Origin: CAVONB01 sp963697205
GTDB lineage: Bacteria > Pseudomonadota > Alphaproteobacteria > Rhizobiales > Hyphomicrobiaceae
Length of the DNA: 64,000 nucleotides
Direction of reading: 5' to 3'
NCBI GenBank assembly: GCA_963697205.1
Contig: CAVONB010000008.1
Location: 1-64,000 of the forward strand
The notes under the pieces are model-generated. The model saw nothing but the letters and a program-made list of their open reading frames with translations. It did not search any database and had not been told where the DNA came from. Made by a program: the position numbers and the translations under genes. This document shows, piece after piece, positions 1 to 8,216 of this stretch; the first letter of the stretch is position 1; the number at the start of each line of letters is the position of its first letter.

Positions 1-38
1 TTAAGAGTCAGCTGCTCTACCAACTGAGCTAATCGCCC
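1..38 (-). tRNA. tRNA-Lys (anticodon CUU), 5' half only
   Basis: Read on the minus strand, the segment starts GGGCGATTAGCTCAG, a standard acceptor stem followed by the D-stem and D-loop (TAGCTCAGTTGGTAGAGCA). It runs to the anticodon loop CTCTTAA, which places CTT at positions 34-36 and therefore decodes AAG lysine. The window edge cuts the gene just after the anticodon loop, so the variable loop, T arm and CCA end are not visible. The loop sequence and D arm are typical of bacterial tRNA-Lys. It is not a suppressor tRNA, which matters for the in-frame TAG in gyrA. Confidence 0.93.
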
Positions 39-171
39 TAATTTCAAAGGCTTAGGTGCCCCTGGACCGAAGAGACGGCTTCGGACGTCCCGCATGGCCC
101 CGGGATCAAATGCTCAGTTGTCGAGAGCCACGTGCCCTGTCAATCGAGCGATCCACCCGCCATGACGGCAA

Positions 172-219
172 GGGGCCCGTTGCGGGCCCCGACCGGCGCG
201 TTGACTAACACCAACGCGC
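172..219. repeat. Two adjacent hairpins in the glpD leader region
   Basis: Positions 172-179 (GGGGCCCG) pair perfectly with 183-190 around a 3-base loop. Positions 196-203 (GCGCGTTG) pair with 212-219 around an 8-base loop. The two stems are only 5 bases apart. They lie in the roughly 400-base gap between the tRNA-Lys gene and glpD, where I see no protein gene. They may be a terminator for something upstream or a structured leader of the glycerol operon. No T-run follows either stem on the plus strand, so simple intrinsic termination is not clear. Confidence 0.45.
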
Positions 220-435
220 GGGGCTGTCCAGCAGCAGTTTCCCGTGCTGGCCTGCTCAAAGCCTGGGCTTTGGCGGGCCATAAGTAAACGTGTAACCGGC
301 GGCGTCGTATGGTGGTGCGGTGCGCGCCGCAGGCGCCGGGGCCAGCCGTTGCGGCAGCTGGCGGCGCAGTCCGCGAGGGGCGCGCGGGCGTCCGTCAATC
401 GCGCTGAGAGGCGGGGCGGGGATCGAGGATGGGCC

Positions 436-1953
436 GTGAGCCAAGCACAAGCCTATGATCTGGTCGTGGTCGGTGGCGGCGTCAACGGCGCGGGGGTCGC
501 GTGCGATGCGGCCGGGCGCGGCCTCAAGGTGCTGCTATGCGAGGCGGGCGATCTTGCCTGCGCTACATCCTCGGCGAGTTCCAAGCTGATCCACGGTGGC
601 TTGCGCTACCTGGAGCACTATGCGTTCGGTCTCGTGCGCGAGGCGCTGGGGGAGCGCGAGATCCTGCTCGCCAACGCGCCGCATATTGTGTGGCCGTTGC
701 GTTTCGTGCTGCCGCATACGGCGGCGTCGCGTCCGCGCTGGATGCTGCGCGCCGGGCTGTTCCTCTACGACCATCTGGCCCGTCGCCGGCGCATCCCTGC
801 GTCGCAATCAGTCGATCTCAAAGCATCGCCGCTCGGCGCCGTCCTGCAACCTCAGATCCGTCACGGGTTCGCCTACTGGGACTGCTGGGTCGACGACGCG
901 CGCCTTGTCGTGCTCAACGCACGGGCGGCGGCCGACCGCGGAGCGGACGTGCGCACGCGCACGCGGTTTGCCGGTGCGCGCGCGCAGGACGGCGGCTGGT
1001 GCGTGCGGCTCACGGATGCGGCGAGCGGTGACGTCTGCGAGGTTCATGCGCGCGCGATCGTCAATGCCGCGGGGCCGTGGACGGCGTCGGTGCTGGGCGC
1101 GATCGACGGCGTGCGGATTGACGGCGCGCGGCTGCCGGGTGTGCGGCTCGTCAAGGGCAGCCACATCGTGGTGCCGCGCCTCGTGCCGGGCGAGGACGCG
1201 CTGATCCTGCAGAACGCGGACGGACGGGTGGTGTTCGTGCTCCCCTTTGAAACGGATTTCAGTCTGATCGGCACGACGGACGTGGCTTTCGACGGCGATC
1301 CGCGGCATGTGTCGATCGACGCGGCGGAGATCGACTATCTCGCCGCCGCCGTCAGTGGCTATCTCGCCCGCCCGATCACGCGCGACGACGTGGTGTGGTG
1401 CTATGCCGGCGTACGGCCGCTTTACGACGATGACGACGGCAAGCCGGCGCAGGAGGTTTCGCGCGATTATCACCTCGATGTGCGAGAGGGTCCGGGCGGA
1501 GCCATGGTGGTTTCGGTGTTCGGGGGCAAGATCACGACCTATCGCCATCTTGCGGAGGAGGTGATGGGGCGGCTTGCGCCGATCCTCGGACACGCAGGGC
1601 CGGCCTGGACGGCGCACGCGCCGCTGCCGGGCGGCGACATCGCCGATGGCGATGTGACAAGGCTGATCGCGCGCCTGGGCGAGACCTACAGCGGCTTGCC
1701 GCTTGCGCTGGTCATGGCGCTGGTGCGCCGGCACGGCAGCGAGACGGCGCGTGTGCTCGGAGACGCCCGCACGGTGGCGGATCTGGGAGCGCATGTGGGG
1801 CACGATCTCTACGCGCGGGAAGTGGCTTATCTCAAGGAACGGGAGTGGGCGCGGACGCCGGAGGATGTATTGTGGCGGCGAACGAAGGCCGGCCTGCACC
1901 TCGACGCAGAGGCGCTGGGGCGCGCCACGTCGGTTCTGGAGAGGCTGTTGTGA
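436..1953 (+). CDS. glpD: Glycerol-3-phosphate dehydrogenase, FAD-dependent (aerobic)
   Basis: About 505 residues, the usual size for GlpD. It oxidises sn-glycerol 3-phosphate to dihydroxyacetone phosphate and passes electrons to quinone at the inner face of the membrane. The FAD-binding Rossmann motif GGGVNGAG is at residues 13-20, followed by the family hallmark TSSASSKLIHGGLRYLE. The C-terminal half carries the GlpD-type helical domain ending in YLKEREWARTPEDVLWRRTK. I chose the GTG at 436 because GAGG lies 7 bases upstream and the protein then begins directly before the FAD fold; the frame is open to 244 but that part looks non-coding. It is the first gene of an operon with a HAD phosphatase (4-base overlap) and glpK. 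Confidence 0.95.
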   Translation: MSQAQAYDLVVVGGGVNGAGVACDAAGRGLKVLLCEAGDLACATSSASSKLIHGGLRYLEHYAFGLVREALGEREILLANAPHIVWPLRFVLPHTAASRPRWMLRAGLFLYDHLARRRRIPASQSVDLKASPLGAVLQPQIRHGFAYWDCWVDDARLVVLNARAAADRGADVRTRTRFAGARAQDGGWCVRLTDAASGDVCEVHARAIVNAAGPWTASVLGAIDGVRIDGARLPGVRLVKGSHIVVPRLVPGEDALILQNADGRVVFVLPFETDFSLIGTTDVAFDGDPRHVSIDAAEIDYLAAAVSGYLARPITRDDVVWCYAGVRPLYDDDDGKPAQEVSRDYHLDVREGPGGAMVVSVFGGKITTYRHLAEEVMGRLAPILGHAGPAWTAHAPLPGGDIADGDVTRLIARLGETYSGLPLALVMALVRRHGSETARVLGDARTVADLGAHVGHDLYAREVAYLKEREWARTPEDVLWRRTKAGLHLDAEALGRATSVLERLL

Positions 1954-2765
1954 CGACGCTGCGACCGCTGAGCGAGGCATCCGACGCGCTTTGGCGTGGT
2001 CTGCGCTTTGTCTTCACCGACATCGACGACACATTGACGACGGATGGCGTGCTGCCCTCGGTCGCCTATGTGGCGCTGGAGCGGCTGAAGGCGGCGGGGC
2101 TGACTGTGGTGCCGGTGACCGGCCGGCCGGCGGGATGGTGCGATATGGTCGCGCGGTTCTGGCCGGTGGACGCTGTCGTCGGCGAGAACGGGGCGTTCTA
2201 CTTCCGCTATCTTCACGGTGAGCGCCGCATGGTGCGGCGCCATGCCATGAGCGATCAGGAACGGGGGGCGGCGCGCCAGCGGCTCGCGCGGCTGGCGGAG
2301 GAGATACCCGCGCTTGTTCCGGGTGCGGCCATCGCCGCCGACCAGAGCTATCGCGAAGCCGATCTCGCCATCGATTTCTGCGAGGATGTGCCGCGGCTCG
2401 ACGACGCCGCCATCGCGCGCATCGTGGCGCTGTTCGAAGCCGCCGGCGCAACCGCGAAGGTCAGCTCGATACACGTCAACGGCTGGTTCGGGCGGCACGA
2501 CAAGCTGTCGATGACCAAGACGCTGCTGGCCGACGAGTTCGGCGTCGCACTGGACGCTGCCGTCCAGATGGCGACCTTTGCCGGGGACTCGCCCAACGAT
2601 GCGCCGATGTTTGCCGCCTTCCCCGATGCCGTCGGTGTGGCGAACGTGCGCGACATGGCCAACCGCTGCGCCGCGCTGCCGCGCTGGATCACGGCTGCGC
2701 GCGGTGGGGAGGGGTTCGCCGAGCTGGCCGACGCTATCCTATCGGCGCGCGGGCGAGCGGGCTGA
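1950..2765 (+). CDS. HAD-superfamily hydrolase (Cof/IIB-like phosphatase) in the glycerol operon
   Basis: About 271 residues. Catalytic motif I is FTDIDDTLT with DxDDT at residues 24-28. A second-domain region follows (VVGENGAFYF), and the metal-binding motif GDSPNDAPMF is near residue 212. The layout matches HAD phosphatases with a C2 cap, a group that includes sugar-phosphate phosphatases. The start GTG at 1950 overlaps the glpD stop (GTGA), implying translational coupling. glpK follows 31 bases downstream, so the three genes are almost certainly co-transcribed. The substrate cannot be read from the sequence. Its position suggests a phosphorylated C3 compound or a sugar phosphate connected with glycerol use, but this is inference. 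Confidence 0.85.
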   Translation: MTTLRPLSEASDALWRGLRFVFTDIDDTLTTDGVLPSVAYVALERLKAAGLTVVPVTGRPAGWCDMVARFWPVDAVVGENGAFYFRYLHGERRMVRRHAMSDQERGAARQRLARLAEEIPALVPGAAIAADQSYREADLAIDFCEDVPRLDDAAIARIVALFEAAGATAKVSSIHVNGWFGRHDKLSMTKTLLADEFGVALDAAVQMATFAGDSPNDAPMFAAFPDAVGVANVRDMANRCAALPRWITAARGGEGFAELADAILSARGRAG

Positions 2766-2796
2766 CGCGGCCATCGCGATTTGCGGGAGTAACGGC

Positions 2797-4293
2797 ATGC
2801 CGACTGCAATTCTCGCCATCGATCAGGGCACGACATCGACGCGCGCGATGGTGTTCGATGGTGCGCGCAATGTCCTCGGCGTGGGGCAACAGGAGTTCAA
2901 GCAGCACTTTCCGCGCGAAGGCTTGGTCGAGCACGATCCGCGCGATCTCGTGCGCACGACCGTCGCGACGGTTCGGGTTGCGCTGGAAGCGGCCGGCATC
3001 GGTGCGGGGGACGTGGCCGGAATCGGGATCACCAACCAGCGCGAGACGACGGTTGTCTGGGATCGCGATACCGGGGAGGCGATCGCACCGGCGATCGTGT
3101 GGCAGGACCGGCGGACGGCGGACTTTTGTGCGCGGCTACGCGCTGATGGTGCGGAGCCGGACGTCGCGGAGCGCACGGGCCTTCTGCTTGATCCCTATTT
3201 TTCTGCCACCAAGATCGCCTGGCTGCTCGACAACGTGGCGGGTGCGCGGGCGCGCGCGGAGGCCGGCCGGCTGGCGTTCGGCACCGTGGATTGCTGGCTG
3301 CTGTGGCATCTGACGGGCGGCCGGGTTCATGCCACCGATGCCACCAACGCCTCGCGCACGTCGCTGTTCAACATCGCGACGCAGGACTGGGACGATGCGC
3401 TGCTGCGGCTCTTCCGGGTGCCGCGTGCGCTGTTGCCCGAGGTGTTGGATTGCGCCGCGGACTTCGGCACGACGGATGCCTCCGTTCTGGGCGCGCGCAT
3501 CGCGGTGCGCGGGATGGCCGGTGACCAGCAAGCGGCCACGATGGGGCAGGCGTGCTTCCAGCCGGGCATGATGAAATCGACGTACGGGACCGGGTGCTTT
3601 GCGCTCATCAATACCGGGCGTGCGCGGGTTACTTCGAAAAATCGGTTGCTGACGACGACGGCCTACCGGCTGGCGGGCGAGACGACCTATGCGCTGGAGG
3701 GCTCGATCTTCATCGCAGGGGCCGCGGTGCAGTGGTTGCGGGACGGCCTCGGTGTCCTTCAGTCGGCCGGGCAATCGGGCGCGATGGCGCTGTCGGCCGA
3801 TCCGACGCAAAACGTCATTCTGGTCCCGGCCTTCACGGGGCTTGGCGCGCCTTATTGGGATGCGGAGGCGCGCGGGGCGCTGTTCGGGCTGGTGCGGAAT
3901 ACGGGGCCGAACGAGTTGGCGCGTGCGGCACTGGAATCGGTGTGCTTCCAGACGGCCGATCTGATTGCGGCGATGCGCGCGGACTGGCCGTCCGCCGGCG
4001 ATACGGTTTTGCGTGTCGATGGCGGCATGACCGGCAGCGACGTGTTGTTGCAATGGCTCGCCGATATCGTCGGCGCGACGGTCGACCGACCGCATATACG
4101 CGAGACGACCGCGCTGGGCGCGGCGTGGTTGGCGGGCTGGCAAGCCGGGATCTGGCCGGATCAGGACGGCTTCAGCGCGGCGTGGAGCCTCGAGCGCCGA
4201 TTTGAGCCGCAATTGGATGCGGGCGCGCGCGCGGCGAAGTGGGCCGGCTGGCGGGACGCGGTGCGCCGTACCCGGTCGCAGCTATCGCCTTGA
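2797..4293 (+). CDS. glpK: Glycerol kinase
   Basis: About 498 residues, normal for GlpK of the FGGY carbohydrate kinase family, which phosphorylates glycerol to glycerol 3-phosphate with ATP. The N-terminal phosphate loop DQGTTSTR is at residues 9-16. WQDRRT and the glycerol-pocket region are present, GDQQAATMGQ and KSTYGTGCF mark the second ATPase lobe, and GLGAPYWD is the FGGY signature region. The ATG at 2797 is preceded by a GGGAG-type ribosome site. It is the third gene after glpD and the HAD phosphatase and supplies the substrate for GlpD. No glycerol facilitator gene or GlpR-type regulator is visible in the window. Confidence 0.96.
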   Translation: MPTAILAIDQGTTSTRAMVFDGARNVLGVGQQEFKQHFPREGLVEHDPRDLVRTTVATVRVALEAAGIGAGDVAGIGITNQRETTVVWDRDTGEAIAPAIVWQDRRTADFCARLRADGAEPDVAERTGLLLDPYFSATKIAWLLDNVAGARARAEAGRLAFGTVDCWLLWHLTGGRVHATDATNASRTSLFNIATQDWDDALLRLFRVPRALLPEVLDCAADFGTTDASVLGARIAVRGMAGDQQAATMGQACFQPGMMKSTYGTGCFALINTGRARVTSKNRLLTTTAYRLAGETTYALEGSIFIAGAAVQWLRDGLGVLQSAGQSGAMALSADPTQNVILVPAFTGLGAPYWDAEARGALFGLVRNTGPNELARAALESVCFQTADLIAAMRADWPSAGDTVLRVDGGMTGSDVLLQWLADIVGATVDRPHIRETTALGAAWLAGWQAGIWPDQDGFSAAWSLERRFEPQLDAGARAAKWAGWRDAVRRTRSQLSP

Positions 4294-4333
4294 CGCGGTC
4301 GAGGTCTTAAGCAGGGGCTTTTGGCGCGCGGTG

Positions 4334-5581
4334 TCAGCCGCCATAGCCGTCCAAGGCGCGCGAAGCGGCGTCGAGTCGCTCCAAGGCGAGCACATAGGCG
4401 GCGGTCCGCAAGCCGATATCGTGCTTTTGCGCGCGCGCGAAGATGGCATCGGTCTGCTCGACGAGGCGCGCGGCAAGCCGCTCGTGCACTTTATTCTCGC
4501 TCCAGGTTTCGCCCTGCAGGTTCTGTACCCACTCCATGTATGAGACGATGACGCCGCCGGCGTTGGCGAGCACGTCGGGAATGCAAGTGATGCCGCGTTG
4601 TTCGATGGCGGTGTCGGCGGCGGGATCGACCGGTCCATTGGCGATCTCGAGCAGGATGCGCGCGCGCAGGCGATCGGCGTTGTCGAGATGGATCTGATCG
4701 CCGAGCGCGGCGGGGACGATGATGTCGGCATCGGCGAACAGGGGCGCTGCGGGGTCGGCGGACGTTTCGGCGCCCGTATAGGCGGTGACCCGGCCGGCCT
4801 TTGTCTTTGCCTCGATCACGCTCTTCAGCGCCAGTCCGTTGGCGTCGAGAATGCTGCCGCTGGAATCGGAGACGGCGACGAGGGTATATCCGGCCTCGCA
4901 CGCGAGCCGCGCGAAGGCGATCGCGCCGTTGCCGAAGCCCTGGATCGCAATCCGGCGGGCGCCGACGGCCAGACCATGGTGCTGGCGCAGACGTTCCAGC
5001 ACGAAGAAGGCTCCGCGCCCGGTCGCATCCTCGCGGCCGTGCGAGCCGCCTAATGCGATCGGCTTGCCGGTGAAGGCGGCGCGATCGTGCATGCCGCGCA
5101 GGTGATGCAATTCGTCGACCATCCAGGCCATGACGCGCGCGTCGGTATAGACGTCGGGTGCGGGAATGTCGCGCTGGGAGCCGAGCATGGACGCCAAGGC
5201 GCGGACCCAGCCACGGCTCAAGCGCTCTTTTTCAGCGACGCTCAGCCGGCGCGGGTCGATCTGTGCTCCGCCCTTTGCGCCGCCGTAGGGCAGTGCGGCG
5301 ATCGCGCACTTGATCGTCATCCAGTAGGCGAGCGCAATCACCTCGTCCTGGCTGACGTCGGGGTGGAAGCGAATGCCGCCCTTGGTGGGACCGAGAAGAT
5401 CGTTGAAGCGACAGCGCCAGGCCTTGACGAACTGGAGCCGGCCGTCGTCATGGCGGAGTGGGATTGTCACGGCGCGTGTTTCGAGCGGATAGGCCAGACG
5501 CTGCAGCGTGATGTCGGAGGCGTCGACGTAGGCGGCAGCCTTTTCCAGTCGCGCGCGTGCGTGTGTCAGGGTCTGTCCCAT
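4334..5581 (-). CDS. Glu/Leu/Phe/Val dehydrogenase (glutamate dehydrogenase family)
   Basis: About 415 residues, close to NAD-type glutamate dehydrogenases. The dimerisation domain holds the substrate-binding PTKGGIRFHP, the catalytic-lysine segment PYGGAKGG and the conserved DIPAPDVYTD. The C-terminal Rossmann domain has GFGNGAIAF as the dinucleotide loop, a small departure from the commoner GFGNVG. The start is well supported: on the minus strand GAGAGGAAAGG precedes the ATG by 7 bases. It converges on glpK with a gap of 40 bases. It could act on glutamate or on branched-chain amino acids; sequence alone does not separate these well, although the conserved motifs favour glutamate. Confidence 0.9.
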   Translation of the reverse strand: MGQTLTHARARLEKAAAYVDASDITLQRLAYPLETRAVTIPLRHDDGRLQFVKAWRCRFNDLLGPTKGGIRFHPDVSQDEVIALAYWMTIKCAIAALPYGGAKGGAQIDPRRLSVAEKERLSRGWVRALASMLGSQRDIPAPDVYTDARVMAWMVDELHHLRGMHDRAAFTGKPIALGGSHGREDATGRGAFFVLERLRQHHGLAVGARRIAIQGFGNGAIAFARLACEAGYTLVAVSDSSGSILDANGLALKSVIEAKTKAGRVTAYTGAETSADPAAPLFADADIIVPAALGDQIHLDNADRLRARILLEIANGPVDPAADTAIEQRGITCIPDVLANAGGVIVSYMEWVQNLQGETWSENKVHERLAARLVEQTDAIFARAQKHDIGLRTAAYVLALERLDAASRALDGYGG

Positions 5582-5731
5582 GCGAAACCTTTCCTCTCGT
5601 GACTCGGGTCCCGTTATGCCGCAGCGGCGACGGGTGGGGAACCCCGCGGGACGAGAGCTGTTCCGTGGGGGTGTGTCGCGGCGCAGGCGGGGGTGGTGGG
5701 GCGTGGACGGCGTGGGCTGAGGCCGTCGGCG

Positions 5732-5747
5732 CGACCGGATCCGGTCG
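5732..5747. repeat. 16-bp perfect palindrome between tolC-like gene and gdh
   Basis: CGACCGGATCCGGTCG is fully self-complementary. It lies 10 bases beyond the stop of the tolC-like gene and about 150 bases upstream of the glutamate dehydrogenase start, both on the minus strand. It could be part of a weak terminator or a dimeric regulator site upstream of the dehydrogenase. No T-run follows. Confidence 0.3.
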
Positions 5748-5756
5748 GATGCGGGG

Positions 5757-7241
5757 CTATGGTTTGCGCGCCCGGCGGATGGCCGGCGACCAACCCGGCG
5801 GCGGTTTTGCACCGGGGGCGCCATTCCCCAGCTGCATAGCGGGTTGGCGGGCGACCAATTGCGGGGAGCGTGCGTTCGCTGTGTCGTCGGCGGAGAGCAC
5901 GCCCATCGCAGCGAGCAGGGCGTAGCCTGAGAAAATCGCATCGCGTTCGGTCGCGCGTGCACGGATACGGCTCGTGGTGAGCTCGCGTTGCGCGTCGAGC
6001 AGGTCGAGCGTGGTGCGTGTTCCCATGCGCACCTCTTCGGCGATGCCGTTGACCGTCTCCTGGGCCGCCGCGATGCCCTGACGCTCGGCGGCGAGCCGCG
6101 CGCGGCCGGCGGTCAGGCGTTGCCAGGCGATCTCGACGGAGGCGTCGACGCGCTCGCGCAGGGCGCGTGCTTCTTCCAGGTAGGCGGTGCGCAAGGCGGC
6201 GGCTTCGCGCGCCCGGGCATCGGACTCGCCACCGTCGTAGAGTTGCGCGGTGACGCGCAGCGCCACCGTCGCGCCCGAACGGTCGTCGATGCCGCCTTGG
6301 GACGAGAGGGCGCGGTCGGCGTCGAGGCGGCCTTGCAGGGCGACTTGCGGGAGCCGGTCGGCGCGCGAGCGCTGCTCGGCGTGGTGCTGGGCTTCGGCCC
6401 TGTAGGCAGCCGTCCGGGGCTCGGCGTTCTCGCTGCGCGCGCGGACGAGTGCGGTCTGCAGGGAGGCGGGAAGACGCGTGTCGGGCGTGGCGGCGGGCGC
6501 AAGTGTGGTGGGTTCGCGGCCGACGGTGCGGATGAAGGCGATGCGGCTTGTGGCGGCGCCGGCACGCGCGGCGAGGACATCGGCCAGGGCCTGCGCGCGC
6601 CTGGCTCTGGCCTGTGCGACATCGGTCTGGGTGCCCACGCCGCGATCGGTGCGTGCGCGGGCGGCGGCGAGGATGTCGCTGATCGCCTTCAACTGCCGTG
6701 CGTGCAGTGTTTCGATCTCGTGGTCGCGCTGGAGATCGAGGTAGACGGCGGCGGCTTCGAGCAGGATCGCCTGGACGGTCGAGGTGACGGTGGCGGACTG
6801 GGCGAGGTGGTTCGCCTTGGCTTCTCCGACCGCGCTCGACGTCCGCCAGCCGTCGAACAGGGGCTGGGTGGCGCTCAAGCCGTAGCCCCAGCGGCTGCCG
6901 CCGCGCGAGAGGCTGTCTGAGAGGCTCGCGCCCGTGCCGTTCGAGCCGGTTCGGGGATCGCTCCCCCAGCCGAGCGTGGTCGATGCGTCGAGGCGGGGGT
7001 AGTAGCGGGAACGGGCGGCATCGATGCCGGCCCGGCTGGCGACGGCGCGCGCTTCCTCCGCCTTGATCTGAGGGTGGTGGGCGAGCGCGGCGGCCATGGC
7101 ACTTTCGATCGTCTCGCGAGGCGCGGCTACGAGCGGTGCGCTCGAGGCGGCGGCCAGAATCGCGCCGGCGGCCAGACGCGCGATTGGGACGGCTCGGAAG
7201 CTTGCGCGTGTGCGCGCACGGTGGTGGGGCGGGTTTCGCAT
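5757..7241 (-). CDS. TolC-family outer-membrane efflux/secretion protein
   Basis: About 494 residues. An N-terminal signal peptide ends near APLVAAPRET. Two long tandem repeats of helical, coiled-coil-forming sequence follow, as in TolC trimers that form a channel through the outer membrane and periplasm. Recognisable OEP-family segments include ALAHHPQIKAEEARA, LEAAAVYLDLQRD and GTRTTLDLLDAQREL. It is the last gene of the type I secretion operon, starting 3 bases after the membrane fusion protein stop. That context makes it the outer-membrane conduit for the RTX protein encoded upstream. The length is within the usual 430-500 range. A general multidrug role is possible but less likely here. 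Confidence 0.9.
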   Translation of the reverse strand: MRNPPHHRARTRASFRAVPIARLAAGAILAAASSAPLVAAPRETIESAMAAALAHHPQIKAEEARAVASRAGIDAARSRYYPRLDASTTLGWGSDPRTGSNGTGASLSDSLSRGGSRWGYGLSATQPLFDGWRTSSAVGEAKANHLAQSATVTSTVQAILLEAAAVYLDLQRDHEIETLHARQLKAISDILAAARARTDRGVGTQTDVAQARARRAQALADVLAARAGAATSRIAFIRTVGREPTTLAPAATPDTRLPASLQTALVRARSENAEPRTAAYRAEAQHHAEQRSRADRLPQVALQGRLDADRALSSQGGIDDRSGATVALRVTAQLYDGGESDARAREAAALRTAYLEEARALRERVDASVEIAWQRLTAGRARLAAERQGIAAAQETVNGIAEEVRMGTRTTLDLLDAQRELTTSRIRARATERDAIFSGYALLAAMGVLSADDTANARSPQLVARQPAMQLGNGAPGAKPPPGWSPAIRRARKP

Positions 7242-7244
7242 GCG

Positions 7245-8216
7245 CTAATCCTCGCGGAAGGCGCGCGTGAGCTGGTCAGCGAGCGGCTTCAACAGATAAC
7301 TGATGGCGGAGCGCTCGCCCGTGGCGATGAAGACGTCGGCGGGCATGCCGGGTACCAGCTCGATGCCGGCCAGCGACTTCACTGCGGTCTCCGCGATGCG
7401 CATGCGCACGACATAGTGCTCGCGTCCCTTTTCGTCTTTCACCAGATCGGGCGAGATCTGCGCCACGCGGGCGTCGAGACGCGGCGTCGTTCGCTGGTTG
7501 AGACCGGTGAGGCGGATGTCGGCGGGTGCGTCGACATGGACCTGGTCGATATCCTTCGGGGCGAGTTTCGCCTCGACGACGAGCTGGTCGTTGGCGGGTA
7601 CGATCTCGGCGATGGTGGCGTTTGGCGCGACGACGCCGCCGATGGTGTGCGTCACCAGGTTGAGCACGCGGCCGGCGACGGGGGCGGCGATCACGACGCG
7701 GGCGCGGCGCGCCGCCACGCGGGTGCGCTGGGCGGTGAGGCGGGCGACGTCGGCGGCGAGACTGGCGGCCTCGCGCTGGAGGGCTGCCACGCGGGTGTGG
7801 GCGACGAGGCGTTTGGCCTCGAGCTTGAGCAGGCCCTCCAGCTCGCTTTCGATCGAGGCGATCTGGCGCGTGCGGGCGGCAAGCTCCTGCTCGACGCCCT
7901 TGAACTCGCCGTCGAGTTCGCGTGAATCTAGCGAGACAAGCGGCGCACCGGCCGCCACGCTGTCGCCGTCGCGCACATGCAGGGCGGCGACGACGCCACC
8001 GTCGAGATGCTGGATGGCCTTGCGCTTGCCGCCGACGACGATGCTGCCCGTCGCCATCACCGCGCCGCTGATCTGGGCGGTCGCGCCCCAGCCGCCGAGG
8101 CCGGCGACGAGGATCACGGCGACAACGGCGGCACGGCGGAACAGCCGGGAGATGTCGGCATCCGCGTCTTGATAGCCCGATTGATCAGCTGGCCTGGCGG
8201 GCTGGTGCGATGGCAT
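7245..8216 (-). CDS. HlyD/PrtE-family periplasmic adaptor (membrane fusion protein) of type I secretion
   Basis: About 323 residues. A short cytoplasmic N-terminus is followed by a single transmembrane helix (AAVVAVILVAGLGGWGATA). Next come the lipoyl-like half motif KAIQHLDGGVVAALHVRDGD, a coiled-coil hairpin of only about 80 residues, the second lipoyl half (IAAPVAGRVLNL) and a beta-barrel domain ending in GMPADVFIATGERS. This order is diagnostic of T1SS adaptors bridging the ABC exporter and TolC. It is roughly 100 residues shorter than typical PrtE proteins, mainly in the coiled coil. The start overlaps the exporter gene by 32 bases, so the two are translationally coupled. Confidence 0.9.
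   Translation of the reverse strand: MPSHQPARPADQSGYQDADADISRLFRRAAVVAVILVAGLGGWGATAQISGAVMATGSIVVGGKRKAIQHLDGGVVAALHVRDGDSVAAGAPLVSLDSRELDGEFKGVEQELAARTRQIASIESELEGLLKLEAKRLVAHTRVAALQREAASLAADVARLTAQRTRVAARRARVVIAAPVAGRVLNLVTHTIGGVVAPNATIAEIVPANDQLVVEAKLAPKDIDQVHVDAPADIRLTGLNQRTTPRLDARVAQISPDLVKDEKGREHYVVRMRIAETAVKSLAGIELVPGMPADVFIATGERSAISYLLKPLADQLTRAFRED

Noticed and set aside
5988..6920. A 310-codon plus frame opposite the tolC-like gene
   Set aside because: Antisense shadow; Gly/Arg-rich without a recognisable fold.
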